64,000 nt of DNA from positions 1,652,646 through 1,716,645 of the forward strand of contig HG738136.1 of NCBI GenBank assembly GCA_000499405.2, in the 5' to 3' direction. The notes under the pieces are model-generated. The model did no database searches, was not told the DNA's origin, and saw only the letters and a list, made by a program, of their open reading frames with translations. Positions 50,775 through 63,109 of the stretch are shown piece by piece. The position numbers were made by a program, and so were the translations under genes. Source of the stretch: Onchocerca volvulus. Lineage: Eukaryota; Nematoda; Chromadorea; Rhabditida; Onchocercidae. Position 1 is the stretch's first letter; each line of letters begins with the position of its first letter.

Positions 50775-53245
50775 ATGCGACGGAAAAATACTGAAAAATC
50801 GTCCAAAACTGTTATCAATAGTGATGGCATAGTTAATCAAAATACTATCATCGGTTGTTTCACTCTGGTTGTAAGTTTCATCTTTTTTTTTTTTTATTTT
50901 TCAGAAATTTCTAATAAGTTGGCAGAATTATTTTATTTTTTATAGAATGAAATTATAAATTGCCGGCTAAATTATTTATTCGATTTATGACAATATGAAA
51001 TTAGCTCCATAGTGTCTTAATGATTGCTTACATTTTCATCCTTCGCTTATCAGTTCTGATAAAAAAATTGATCATTATCAAATAAATATTTAACTTAAAG
51101 TTTTCCGATACTCATGAAAATGTTAATTATGAAAATACTGCAAAATATTTGATCTGATTAGATATACTATTTTGTATCATAGTTTAGTAATATGATTATA
51201 TGGTTTAGTTTACATGATTTGAAAATATGTATTCATTGTATGCTTATCATTATAACATATAATGATTTTTTGCCTAATTGATAAGTTGATAAAATGAAAA
51301 AAAATGATAATTGTAATTAATAGAAATTAGTCGTATGTGCTTTAAAACGATTTTTTATTTAATCTGTAAAAAAATATCATTTATAGAATAGCATGATATT
51401 GATCATAATTATTGGATTATTATTTACAATAGCTTTTTCGATACTTATTATCATTTATTTTCGATCAGCTATGTTAACTGCATTAATTCCAATAACAGTG
51501 ATCTCAGTTACTCTTTATGGAATATTACGACAAAAACATTTATATCTTTGGCCTATTATTGGTCTTTCGGTAAGTTGGTTGTCGTATTTAACTCGCTGAT
51601 AATAATAATCAGCGATGGCAAAAATAATAGTCTGAAAAAAAAACAAAAAAGAAAAAAACCTACGAAAAAAACCTAAAAAAACGATAATATCAGTAAAACA
51701 ATCATAAACCAAAATTATATAATTCATATAATTTTATTCATTACCTTATTTATCTTATTTGTTTATCTGTTTACTAATTTGCTTAATATTTCTTCATTTA
51801 TTTGATTGTTTACCATACAAAAAAAAAAAAAAAATCAGATTTTTTTAAACGATTTATTTGATCAGAATTGTAAAAACTATACCTTAATTATTTTTATATT
51901 TTTAGAAAATTCCCATATATTTTAAAAATTGAGGAAAAATTAGAAAAAATTCTAAATTTTAGAAAAAAATTATATAGAAATTTAGAAAAAATTTGAAATT
52001 TTCGAAGAAAATCAAGTAAATAATTGACAAAAATCTTCAGTGAGATTTTCGCTTTCTTAGTTCTCAAAAAACGTATATATTCGATTCCAAAGTATTTTAA
52101 AATTAATTAATGATCATTTTATATGTCGCTTGATAAATATTTTCAATAATTTCAAATAAATTTTAGTTACGAGAAATTCTTTAATTCATTATTTATTCTT
52201 TTTCAACAAGTCAGGATGAATTTATGACGAAAAAATTTCATCCATAAACTGATAATGAAAGTAATGATAGCTGGAGGAAGTAATTGTAATAAATTCCGAA
52301 GAGTTTAATAATTCTTCATTTCATTTTATATTTTGTTCCTAATCAAGATTTTGCGATTATTTTCCGGCCAATGCGAGAAAAATCAGCAAATTGCGAACAG
52401 CAAACTGCATCTCGTATCCCTTCGGGCTATCTTGCATCATAAGATGGCAAATTGTAATACACAATGACTAGTAATAAACTGATAAGGATCAGTGAAGTAT
52501 GATAATAACTTGTGATAGTAGTAGTGTTAATTATAATATTGAGCGTAAAAGAAAGAATATTTTCAAGTTATCTCAACCAGTTCTATAAATAGCTCCAATT
52601 GCAAAATTTCACTTGTTCCGCAAATAAAATTATCATATTTACTATTATAACATAAAAGTATAAGATGTTTCAAGTGAAATATGCAAGTTCATGTGGAACA
52701 TTCAAAATGCAATTATTGAAAAGTCAGAATTATTTCATTTTACAATATCTAAATTTAAATTATTTGATATTAAAAATTTGGCTAATAATATTCAAATTGA
52801 ATCAGGAGAAAAATAATCAAACTGAATAATTTTACAAATAATCTGATGGTATTTGTTTCGAGTTATTAGTTGAGCCAAAATATCCGCAACTGCGTTATCA
52901 TCAAAGAAAATATTTTGCATCGAATAAATAGAGCTCCTGGTGATAATTATGATATAATTTGAAATTTTTGATGGATTCCTTATCAAACAAAATAGTTTCA
53001 AATTTTTTTGATATATAAAAAACATCATGTTTTTAGCGTGTAAAACGATTAAAATATGTTTTTTTTAGTTCAAAATTCTCTGAGATTTAATACGACTGAT
53101 TTTGATTTATAATATATTTGCAGCTGTTTCATTTGATTCTTGCGCTATATTTCGACCTGTTTTTCTTCTACTACTTCATTTTCAAGCCAAGTTATATTAT
53201 CATGGTTTATAACTTCATTTTCGACAGTAAGTTTTTCGATTAATT

Positions 53246-53276
<31 letters not shown>

Positions 53277-54757
53277 CGTTCAAACAAAAAATAATCACAT
53301 AAAAAAACATTTAAAAATTTTTGAAATACCTGAATGAGAATGACTCAACAGAAAATTCAACTTAATTTTTTTTTTTTTAAAAAACTTTTAAATAAAAAAT
53401 GTTCAGATGAAAATGTACTTGGCAGTTCTTGAAGCACTTAAATCATGGAAATTTAACAAAAAATTCAACACTACAAATTCAAGCGTATTTTATCATACTG
53501 CGAATGAAATGAATCATTAAATAATAAACCTAACTTAGGTAACAATTGTTAAATGTTAGTGTTTTCTAATAAGTTGAATAAGTTGAATTATTCTTCAAAT
53601 ATTTTACAGTTCAAATATTTTCCTGAAGCAATGAATTAAAAAAGGAAAAAACGCTTTTTTTTGAGTTTTTTTTTACTTTTATCAGAAAAAAACAGTTTTC
53701 CTTATTTAACAAAATGAGATTGTTGATTGATGTATTTTTCATAGATCTAACAGATTGTTGATTGATGTATTTTTCATAGATCTAAACCTTATCAATCTCC
53801 TTCTATTTTAAAATATCGGGAAGTTAAAAAAAAAAAATCAGAAATAATCGATCGTCAAATCAAATGATCTCATATTTACTTTTCATCGTTGGTCTAAGAA
53901 TAAAAAAATAAAAAAAGTTCCTAATGGGGTCTCAAGAAATTTTTTCAAATTTCATTTTATAGTCGACAATAAAGAAAATAATATTGGATTATTCAGTTTT
54001 TCCCCTCTTTAGAAACAAAATGAATATACTCATTAAAAAAAAAAAATAAAAGGTTGGATGAGAAGATTGTTCCCTTTATTCGACATAGTTTGACGCCCCA
54101 ATCCAACAATTAAAAGAAAGTTTTAATTCCTCATTCCTTCCTGCCTGAATTTTATATCTATAATAATAAGCTGGATCCGGTTTCGTGAAGCGTTGTCGGT
54201 CCAGTTAGTCTATATATATATATCAAAATATAAATGTTCATTTGCTTAAAATCTTAAATATACGAAAGTTTTTATGCATGCGCCTATTCGAATGCAACGT
54301 TGCATGAAAATTTCTAATCAATCGGTGATGAACCTGAAACTTTGTGTAGAAATGAATATCGAACATTTATGTTTTCATTTATATAGATAAGTCAAAAAGG
54401 CAAAATTTCAGTTAAGATATCAGAACTTCCGAAACTAAAAATAGTTTTATAAAACACTACTTTTGATGAGAATTATTCATCAAAAAATATTAGAGATTTG
54501 TAACTATCGTAGAATTAGGATGACAAACTTGCATTTACAATTTATTTGCAGCAATTCACACAGAGAAAACAGTATCGTATTATATGACATGTGCACTAAT
54601 AATGATTTTGACGGCAGCTTTTGTATTGTTCAATTTATGGCAGTTAAATGTTATGATGAATTTCAAACGATATCTGAAACAACGAAAATACAACGAACAG
54701 CCATCAGAAATGATTTCTGTCAAGATCATACAAGATGGAAATATGTCAAAGTATTAA
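50775..54757 (+). CDS. Uncharacterised four-transmembrane protein
   Basis: Four exons (50775-50870, 51387-51569, 53124-53226, 54552-54757) join in phase to 195 residues with consistent GT-AG borders. A short basic cytoplasmic-type N terminus (MRRKNTEKSSK) is followed by four hydrophobic segments: about 25-50 (CFTLVNSMILIIIIGLLFTI), 60-80, 85-120 (LFHLILALYFDLFFFYYFIF) and 138-160 (CALIMILTAAFVLFNLWQL). The C terminus is basic and polar. Both ends are probably cytoplasmic. The layout resembles small tetraspan families common in nematodes (DUF7027 or MARVEL-like), but I see no diagnostic motif and do not assign one. The third and fourth exons lie 1.5 kb and 1.3 kb downstream of their predecessors, so an extra small exon could have been missed. 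Confidence 0.74.
53717..53786. repeat. 35-bp tandem duplication
   Basis: AGATTGTTGATTGATGTATT plus TTTCATAGATCTAAC is repeated head to tail with essentially no change, so the duplication is recent. It lies in the last intron of the four-span protein gene. Confidence 0.85.
54208..54390 (-). mobile_element. MITE-like element, copy D (full length, inverted)
   Basis: The ends are imperfect inverted repeats of about 30 bp (left TCTATATATATATATCAAAA, TATAAATGTTC; right GAACATTTATGTTTTCATTT, ATATAGA). Read on the minus strand the interior contains CATCACCGATTGATTAGAAA, then CAACGTTGCATTCGAATAGG, the same order as copy A. About 183 bp, non-coding, in the last intron of the four-span protein gene. 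It is the best-preserved copy. Confidence 0.8.
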
Positions 54758-55379
54758 AAACTTTAAATTGAAAAAAAAGAAGTTTTAAAATTTAAAAATA
54801 TATTTTGTTCTCATAAAAATCTAGTCTAGTCATTTAATTTCACTTATAATTTTACAGTGGCGATGTATTTAGCAATACATTTGGGAGATATTTCAAAAAC
54901 TCTAAATGTATTGTAATGACCACTGAATTATGTATTGATAACTTTGTCATGATCTAACAAATATTGAATAATTTTTAATGGCTGATATAAATAAAAGTTA
55001 GAGCTAATTATTGATTTCTCTACTTCATGATATTCTTTATCAATTTTTGCAATTTATTTTTGCTAACAATTTCATAAATGAATAAAAATATCATCGCCAT
55101 ATCACAGCAGCAATTTATCTTGACAATTTGAAATTTTATTAAGCGGATGAATCAACAGGCGGATGATTAAGTTTTTATTTCCGGATGAGTTACAAAGATT
55201 ATTGCAGAAGAAAAACGGTTCATTTAAACATTAGCTTTCAATTATTTCAAAACATACACCACGGATAATAAAGATTTCAATCAGGCGATTTCAGGGAAAT
55301 AATGAGCATTGTTGAAATATTCGAAATGTTAGCCCTCTAAACATTTAAATAATTACATCTCATTAGTTATTTACATATT

Positions 55380-55640
55380 TGATTAATTGTATCTCAAATT
55401 TCTTCTCGATAATTGTTTCAAAAGTCTTTGTTTCAGACATAATTGTTCAATTATATCTTAAATTTACTTCCGGTAACTATATCAATTCTTATAAACCTTT
55501 TATAAACCTTGTCCTAATTACACATTTAGTTTAATTATATCTTAAATTCATTTCCGGCAACTACATTAATTCTTATAATCCTTGTGCTAATTACACATCT
55601 AGTTTAATTATATCTTAAATTACTTTTTATATTATATCAA
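55380..55640. repeat. Degenerate 75-83 bp tandem repeat
   Basis: TTAATTATATCTTAAAT(T) recurs near 55449, 55531 and 55605, with a more diverged copy near 55381. Two of the copies also keep a following TTCCGGYAACTA, TTCTTATAA and CTAATTACACAT. Non-coding satellite-like repeat. Confidence 0.7.
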
Positions 55641-55689
55641 TTTTTTGTATCGATGTAATATGTCTGATACCACTCTCACTCCAAACTAA

Positions 55690-55712
55690 TATATATATAT
55701 ATATATATATAT
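55690..55712. repeat. TA microsatellite
   Basis: An uninterrupted run of TA dinucleotides, about eleven units. Confidence 0.85.
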
Positions 55713-57465
55713 TCTACAATTTAAATTATACAACACTTTCTTCTTTTTGAATCGACGCAACCCAGAATTTTTAACTTTGTCACTCCTATTCTCTTTTTTA
55801 AATCTTCCATTTTATTGATCGTGCTGTAATATTATTAATTCTGTTATCCGCTAGTTTATAATTAATACTAAATAAAATATTTATAATGAAGAGGTCCACT
55901 AACTTTATAATGAAAAGGTCCTTTCTTATATCTGGTCTGTGAATTAAGATTTCTTTGACTATGAAAATGAATTTGAGATTATTGAACGTTGTGAATTTAT
56001 AAATACTCATAACCTAAATAAAATCATCCTTTGCTTTCTAAGATTATCTGTGATGCGAAAAATTGTGGCTTAAGTTTATTTTCTGCGAGAACAAAAGTAA
56101 CTTGTTTAATGGAAAAAATCATACGTTTAAACTGCCGACATAGAAAATAAATGCAATTATGGAAATAATCAAATGCCAATGATCCCTCTGCACTCGTCCT
56201 ACAATATCTCAAAGTGACCATAAAAAGCTTTCCCTAAGAAAAGAACATTTTCTAATTTTCTACAAATTCCAACAAGCATATCGAGCATGCCTGTAAAATC
56301 GAAGTAATAATATCGATTGTCATACCTTTCGTACTATTGATAATTTACCTCAATATCGAAAATCTGCAGTTTTTTTTTTCCACATCCACAAGACCTATTC
56401 AGCTATTCTAATTCGAAGCCATCTTTAGGCGCAGCAGTTAAACAAAAATTGATAAAATTATTACTAATCGTATCTTTCACTATAAAAATTCAATAAATTT
56501 TTATGCAAATGATTGTATTTTGTAACAAGGATGGATTGTAATTAATCTAAAACAAAAATGTTGATTTGTTTTCATCAAATTAAAATTTTAATTTTCGAAG
56601 ATCGTTTTCAAACTAAGATTTGCAAAAGCTAAACCACCTAATTTCTTGTCACCTCTATTCATTTTATTTTAATTCAAAAGGACAATGCATAACAATAAGC
56701 ACCCCGAGAATTCCTGGGAATCTTCCTAATGAAGATGATATCTAGAAAAATTGAAAGGAATTTAAAAAACAAAAATATTTATCACCGGGATGTAAAATAG
56801 TATCAAGAGATCTTCTAATGCAGAAAAAAAAATAATCTTAATGTTTTGGCAGTATCAAATCAAAGATCAATAATGTCACTACTCTATAAAATAATGTTTC
56901 TTACCCGCACTTATCATTTTCACAAACTAGTTTTTAAGTCTTTTGATCTAATAATAACCTTTCAGTCTTCTTTTCAAATTTTTTAAAATTGTTTATTTCT
57001 TAACGATATGATCGTTAATATCAGTGATACTAATATCCATTTATAAAAACTTGCTTTTTTTTTTTATAGGAAGCGGATTACGCGTTGTAGTTGGCAGTGA
57101 TGCTGTTATTTCCATACTGTGTTTCAACCTTTTGAAATAAGTTTTAATTGAAGTAGTCAGTGATTTGTAAGTCCTAATTATCACAGAAATGCATGATCAC
57201 TTAATAATTTTTTGAGGTATTCAAAAGATATGAAGAATTACATTTGGAGTTCTCATAATGAAATTAATAAATGACTGCAGTAAATATCCGAATGAATGTT
57301 ATAATCTTACAGAATAATCGTTTATGTGATTTGTGAAAGAAAAAAAAAAACTTTTATAAAATCATTTTCATTATCAAGAAAGAAAATATTTCAGAAAGAA
57401 TTACAATTAACCATAAGTTTAAAATGATTCAGAATGTTATTACGAGGTTGGATGCCTTCATCATA

Positions 57466-60400
57466 TTACAATATTTCAAAAACTAAGTTACCATGATAAT
57501 TAGAAGATTTGATGAAAAGACGATCATTTTTTGATACCTTACGGCCCTCATCAAATAAATATAAGGCACAACGAGCAAGGGTATTGGAAGAGCGAGTACT
57601 GTACAATTGCTTGCCATTTTCAACATCAAACCAGAACAACAAACCTTCCGCTATACCATCTGCATTGATAGTGGCTTCCGATGCTACTTCGGTAAGGCAA
57701 ATAAATTCCGGCATTTCCGAGTGGTTTAATGGCATCGGCTGCAAAGAAATAGCAGATACGGAGTAAAAGAAATAGAAAAGTTAAGATTATTTATGGTTTC
57801 AGATAACATTCAGAAGTTCAGCATGTTTACATATTAAATACTAAACTAACATCATCAACTAATCAGGGAGCAAATGATTATATATAACAATTAATACAAC
57901 GAAGTCGATTTAAAAAATTGTTGGATCTGATTTAATTTTTTAAGAAATTGATAAATTTATAAATAAAATTGTTTCGAAACGCTGCTATTAATGTAATTTA
58001 TTGTAAATAAAGCATATTTGAACAAACATAAAAATTTGAACCTTATCAAATTGTAAGGCCATAAGTTCAAATGGATCAGAAAATAGTTCATGCTTCAAAA
58101 CGGAAAGCTGAAATAAACCAGATATTTGAACTGACAAAAGCAGCGCTTCATCTCAACAAAACCGTATTTCAAAAATGAAGGCTATTGTTTTGATAAACTC
58201 CAAAGAATGAATTAAAAGCAAAGTAATGAAATTTCAGAACGAAAATGAACAATTTGAAGTGAGAATTCAAGTACCTCAATGTCATAATAAAACGAAATGG
58301 CGAGATCATTGATTGCTGAGAGATCAACTCCTTGATATGCCGAAGGACATGGTTTGGATCGCTTTATAATATCAGGGCAACTCACAATTTGACCCATAAC
58401 CGAAATCTTCGATGGAATAACTTGCGCTTTTTCATTAGAAAGTCGAAAGTTGAGCACGCGATTTAGTGATGTTTCCATAAGAAATCCATGCGAACTAACT
58501 GGCCAGCACAGCAATACATTCGCACATTCAGCGTCCTAAAAGAGATGAAATACTGGAGAAAACTAATAATTTATAAAATTGTAAAGTAATATGTTTTTTC
58601 TCCAAAAAAAAAGTTACCTCAAAATAAGTACGAGGTGGTTTGGATGATAACACTGGACAGCCATTTTCAGATGTGTTTCCATCTGCCAAAACAGTATCTA
58701 AAATAAATGCCAAAAAGAGTGCAATAATTTTCGAAAAATTAATACTATTAAAATGAATAAGACTAGCATAGGATATTCCAAACTCAACAACTGTAGGGAG
58801 CAAAACAAAACAAAATTCAAAATAACTCGAACTGTCGTGATTTTTAGTACACATAGTATAATGACATAAAGTCGGATATTGAGCATATGATATAAAAAAG
58901 CTTTTTGGAAGCTATTAGATCTTAAAGAGGAAACTGCCAGTTATTTAGTGACTTATCTTGAAACAGTAACCCAAATGTATAAAAGACAAACAAAAGCTTC
59001 CATATAATTCCAACTACCAAAAAATTCCATTCAATTTATCACTTTTCTTCTATAAAAAACTCAACAAATTAGTAATTTGAACTGGAAAAAAAAAAAGAAA
59101 TAAAATGACCTTGACTATCCGGAAATGCGCCAAAATTGTGCAAATGAGGAGAAAAAAGATGGACCAATCTATGGGCATCATTATTATAACAACTAAATTG
59201 CACTTCTGGAAATGCATTCACCAAAACTATCGACAATGCACCCAAATTAGTTATATCAAGGATATAAACATCCCGATCCTGATTTAACATTCCTTCTCGT
59301 CGTAGGATATCAGCCAAACTATGTTTGAAGAAATGCATTAAATGTTTGTCATTCATTAATGTAAAATCGTTATTGGGAAGAACGATAATAGTATCCAGTG
59401 ATGCATAATTCTTATAACTAATTATCATATTAGCAGTTATGTCGTTATGCTTGATCCGTTTTAATGGTAGCGCAAAGCTTTCATCTTTGTTATCTTTTGA
59501 TTCCTGTCTTGCATCCTTCTCTTTAAATGATGTACTATCATTGTTACTGCTGCATGGTGTTCCTGCATTTTCAACAACTTCAGGCTCTTCAGGAATAACA
59601 ATGTCTCTAAGAGCACACAACAGCTGATCTTTGTAAGCTCTAATCTTCAATGTACAAATGCCACCTTCATGCAAGCTTATTGGTTTTGGTAATGGATAAA
59701 ATGCTTGCTGCCAACATCCATTTGTTTCTGGGCCTGTTTCAAGAACTGGTGCACCGGGAAACAACTGACACCTTAAAAAAATTTTTTAAGATCTTATTCA
59801 ACATTTTACTATTTGTGTTATAAGCTAATAAATAATAGTCATGTACTTATGTAATGAGTAACTTCGAAGTGACTAAAACAATAGGAAATGTAAGTCAATA
59901 CAATTTAAAACTTATTCAAATAAATGAAACTATTTCATTTTTTTTTCGAGAGGCCAGACAATCTTTTTCTCTTCTCTGCTCAAAGAAATTGTAATTTTTT
60001 ACAGGAAACAAATGATTTTTTTTTTATAAAAATGTTCAGTGCAATTCAAGAAATTAACAAACTTGAACCAGGCCATTATGCAGTGCGCAGTACCATCCTG
60101 TATTATAGGGGCCATTCGCAACTCCATTGTACCATCGTTAACAATTTTATCCAACTCTGTACGACTGTCAAAATTCACCGCAAATATTTCGATAATTTTA
60201 CTTAACATTTTGTACCCTCCGCGAATTTCAGCTGCTGAACAACACCAATATGGTTCTAGTTCTCCTAATGTTCCATAAGTATCTATAATCAATTAAAAAA
60301 TTATCTGAAGCTGAATTACCAATGTAATTGTAAGCATTACTATCGATAAAGAAAATGCAAATTAAGAGGAAATACCGACAGGTCTAACTTATATTAAGCA

Positions 60401-63091
60401 TAAAACAAGAAATATGTATCATTAAATTATCCAACAAGTGATTTAACAAAAATGGGAAAGAAAAACATACTGTATGAAGCAGTGACACTATCGGAAACAA
60501 AACGACGTCCACAGAAAACTGTTACATGCTCATCCATTATTGCTGGACTTTCGATGATGCAAGCGTATACTGTTGCCTAAAAAATTTAAATATCTTAACA
60601 AAAACGAATGAGGTAAGATCTAGAGTTTGGGAATATTAAAAAAAAAAAAAATCTATTAGAAAAAACGTTTACACATCTAGGGATGATAACTGGTGACGAC
60701 GACAAGATCCGTGTCTGCACATCATATAACGAACATGTAATACCTTCTCCCAATAAACCACAGTCCATCGTTTCGGTAATTACTACATCTATCTGCAGAA
60801 AAAATGCATAAAAAATCAAACTAATAAATCTGTGATAAATTTATTGCCGATGTTTCGAGTTCTTCCAGAAAAAGTCATTTACTTGCAAATCATCATCAAA
60901 AATGTTCATTGAGCAAATTTACTGTAAATCTTTCTGAAAAATCTTTGAAATTATCTAGTTTTTTCACAAGAAGCAACAATTACATTTTCAGAGCCAACGT
61001 CCTCGACGGTAACTTCCGAAGAATGCTTACGGATCACTGCCTCATTCAATATTTTTTCAGCAATGTCGCACATATTCAGATCAACTTCACAACAGTAAAC
61101 GTTACGCTTGAAGTACCTTCAATATCAACCATTAAAAAATATATACTTTTGAAATCACACTTCCAAAAAAAGAAAGAGAAGCGTAACAATCTTGTTTTTG
61201 AACCACTCGGAACTTCATTTTAAACCTACTTTTTACTTATGGCTTATATATAAATCCGAGATAAAAAATTTGATCCAAAGAGCCATCGTTATCTTAAGTT
61301 TAATCTATGAGGCTCAAATATAGATTGAAAAACATGTAATTTCCAAGTTGTGCTGTAATTTGGAAGCTGTATTAATATACTGCACTGGTTCTTTTTAAAC
61401 TTCTAAACAAAGTAATTGCTCCGAAATAATTTCTGCTGTGAAATTTATTTTATTTCAAAATAGAATATAAGCATAACCTGCGTGCAATTGATGTGAGCAA
61501 ACCAGTGCCTGTACCAATATCAAGAACACGGCTTTCTGGTCTCCATTTAGCTACAAGTTCTATGGCATTCGCATAAGCAGTATTACGCTTCACATCATTT
61601 AACATAGCCCAATGCCACTGATCCATACTGAAAAAAATTGATGATCAAAATTCCGTATAATTAAGATATGAGTTCAATGGAATAAGGAAAACTTTCACAG
61701 AGTTACGATCTTTAACGCTACCAAATATTACGGCAAGTCAACCAATTTCTCATTTAAATTCAAATTGTAATGATAAATCTACGAACTATGAAAGAATAAC
61801 GATAGTTATTAGCAAGATTATCGGTACTATTCATCATGTAATACAAGAATGCTTAAGTACGGTAGCAATTATAGCTAGATGCGACTGTAAATGAAGCCTT
61901 GCGAGAGAAGCCCGCAATATCAATCGTTAACCTAATGCTTTTAACCCAATCGTCTGTTGGAGTTCCAATAATTTCGATTAGTTATAAATATTAGAAAACT
62001 GATGCATAAAATGGTTGGATATCTTTTTGACAGAAAGAGATTTTAGAAAATATTAACAAAAAGAAACATCATTAGACGACTTACATATTCGATTTAATAT
62101 TTTCTAAATTTACAAGTGCATAAATATGTGATAAACCTTCGCTTCCACTAACTGCTTCCTGAGCAAAATCGAAAGCTTCCAACAATCGCCCTAAATCGAA
62201 TACTTTTCGAGATTGGAAATAAATTTTATACATTTGTGAAGTCATATATATACATATATATTTTAGTGAAATTAGAAAACTATGAACAGATATACTCACA
62301 GAAAGACGACACATCATCTTAAACTAAACATCAATCCAAACTGTCCTATATTAGAAATTTGATACACATCACTAAAATGATCATTAGAAAAGCCTAATCA
62401 ACGATAAATGCGACCTGAATATAAAGTCTGACTATCAGTTTGACTATTTTACGAATTTATACTTTACGATTTTATAACACCAATAAAACAACGTACACAG
62501 CTTTTTTCAATATCAATTTCAAATAATCTAACATAAAAATAATATTGCTTTCATAATTCAGAACTATACCATAAAAGAAGTCTAAAGAATTGAAAATATA
62601 AATTTTGTTGTAATCTATCAAATTTTGATTTGTAGCTATTAATCTGAGATCTTCAGCCATCTCAATTCATATATTTCATCAAATTATATTCTGTATGATT
62701 AAACAAATATCTTTCTATGTAATTTGACTGTTAGAAGGCAATAGCTTCATGCATGAATATCGAACAACTAAAAGTGATTCTTAAAGTTAATTTCAAATAA
62801 ACACATTATGAAACACTTACCAACAACAAAGAAGAATTTAGCTGATGCATTCAAAACGGTAGCTTCATGTGGGAACAATACTCGACTCTGGAGTAGTAAC
62901 ATAATTTGCTTCGAATAATCACCACCACCATTGATTGATCCCATTTCTTCCAATACAGCAACAAATTCATCGAGATATTTCCGTCGATCCTTTGGATCAA
63001 GTTCACTGAATAATGCCAAATAGGATCGAGCCGCATCATCATAATTTTTTAATCCGGCTGCATGCCGTGCTTCCCACAGAGCCAATCTCAT
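57466..63091 (-). CDS. prmt-9: Protein arginine methyltransferase 9
   Basis: Twelve minus-strand exons: 63091-62821, 62202-62085, 61627-61478, 61116-60984, 60792-60673, 60576-60471, 60282-60063, 59771-59110, 58697-58618, 58535-58275, 58107-58042, 57738-57466. All phases agree, giving 819 residues (human PRMT9 845). N-terminal TPR-like helices (to about 129) precede the first methyltransferase domain: WHWAMLNDVKRNTAYANAI, SAM-binding VLDIGTGTG (about 164-172) and the double-E loop TETMDCGLLGEG with Glu230 and Glu239. A second, degenerate domain (around DVYILDITNLGALSI) completes the duplicated PRMT layout. The C terminus ends in a PRMT9-type beta-barrel (LLFWFDVENGKQL...KSSNYHGNLVFEIL). PRMT9 makes symmetric dimethylarginine; its known mammalian substrate is the splicing factor SF3B2. 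The start follows an acceptor (AATTTTAG) by seven bases, and aligns with the human TPR start region. Confidence 0.94.
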
Positions 63092-63098
63092 TCGTTTG

Positions 63099-63107
63099 CT
63101 AAAATTA
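63099..63107 (-). promoter_or_regulatory. Likely trans-splice acceptor of PRMT9
   Basis: The minus strand reads AATTTTAG followed by CAAACGA and ATG. The short gap suggests direct SL addition at this site. Confidence 0.45.
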
Positions 63108-63109
63108 AA

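Larger units (their letters stand above)
54780..57460. other. Intergenic region between convergent genes
   Basis: This is the shared 3' side of the four-span protein gene (plus) and PRMT9 (minus). It contains a degenerate tandem repeat (55380-55640), a TA microsatellite (55690-55712), and short A/T runs. No coding sequence was supported. Confidence 0.5.

Noticed and set aside
57061..57140. Possible exon after TTTTTTTATAG near 57070
   Set aside because: The open frame is short in every phase and it faces the wrong way for PRMT9; no gene could be built from it.
57509..57766. 85-codon plus-strand frame
   Set aside because: It is the antisense shadow of the last PRMT9 exon.
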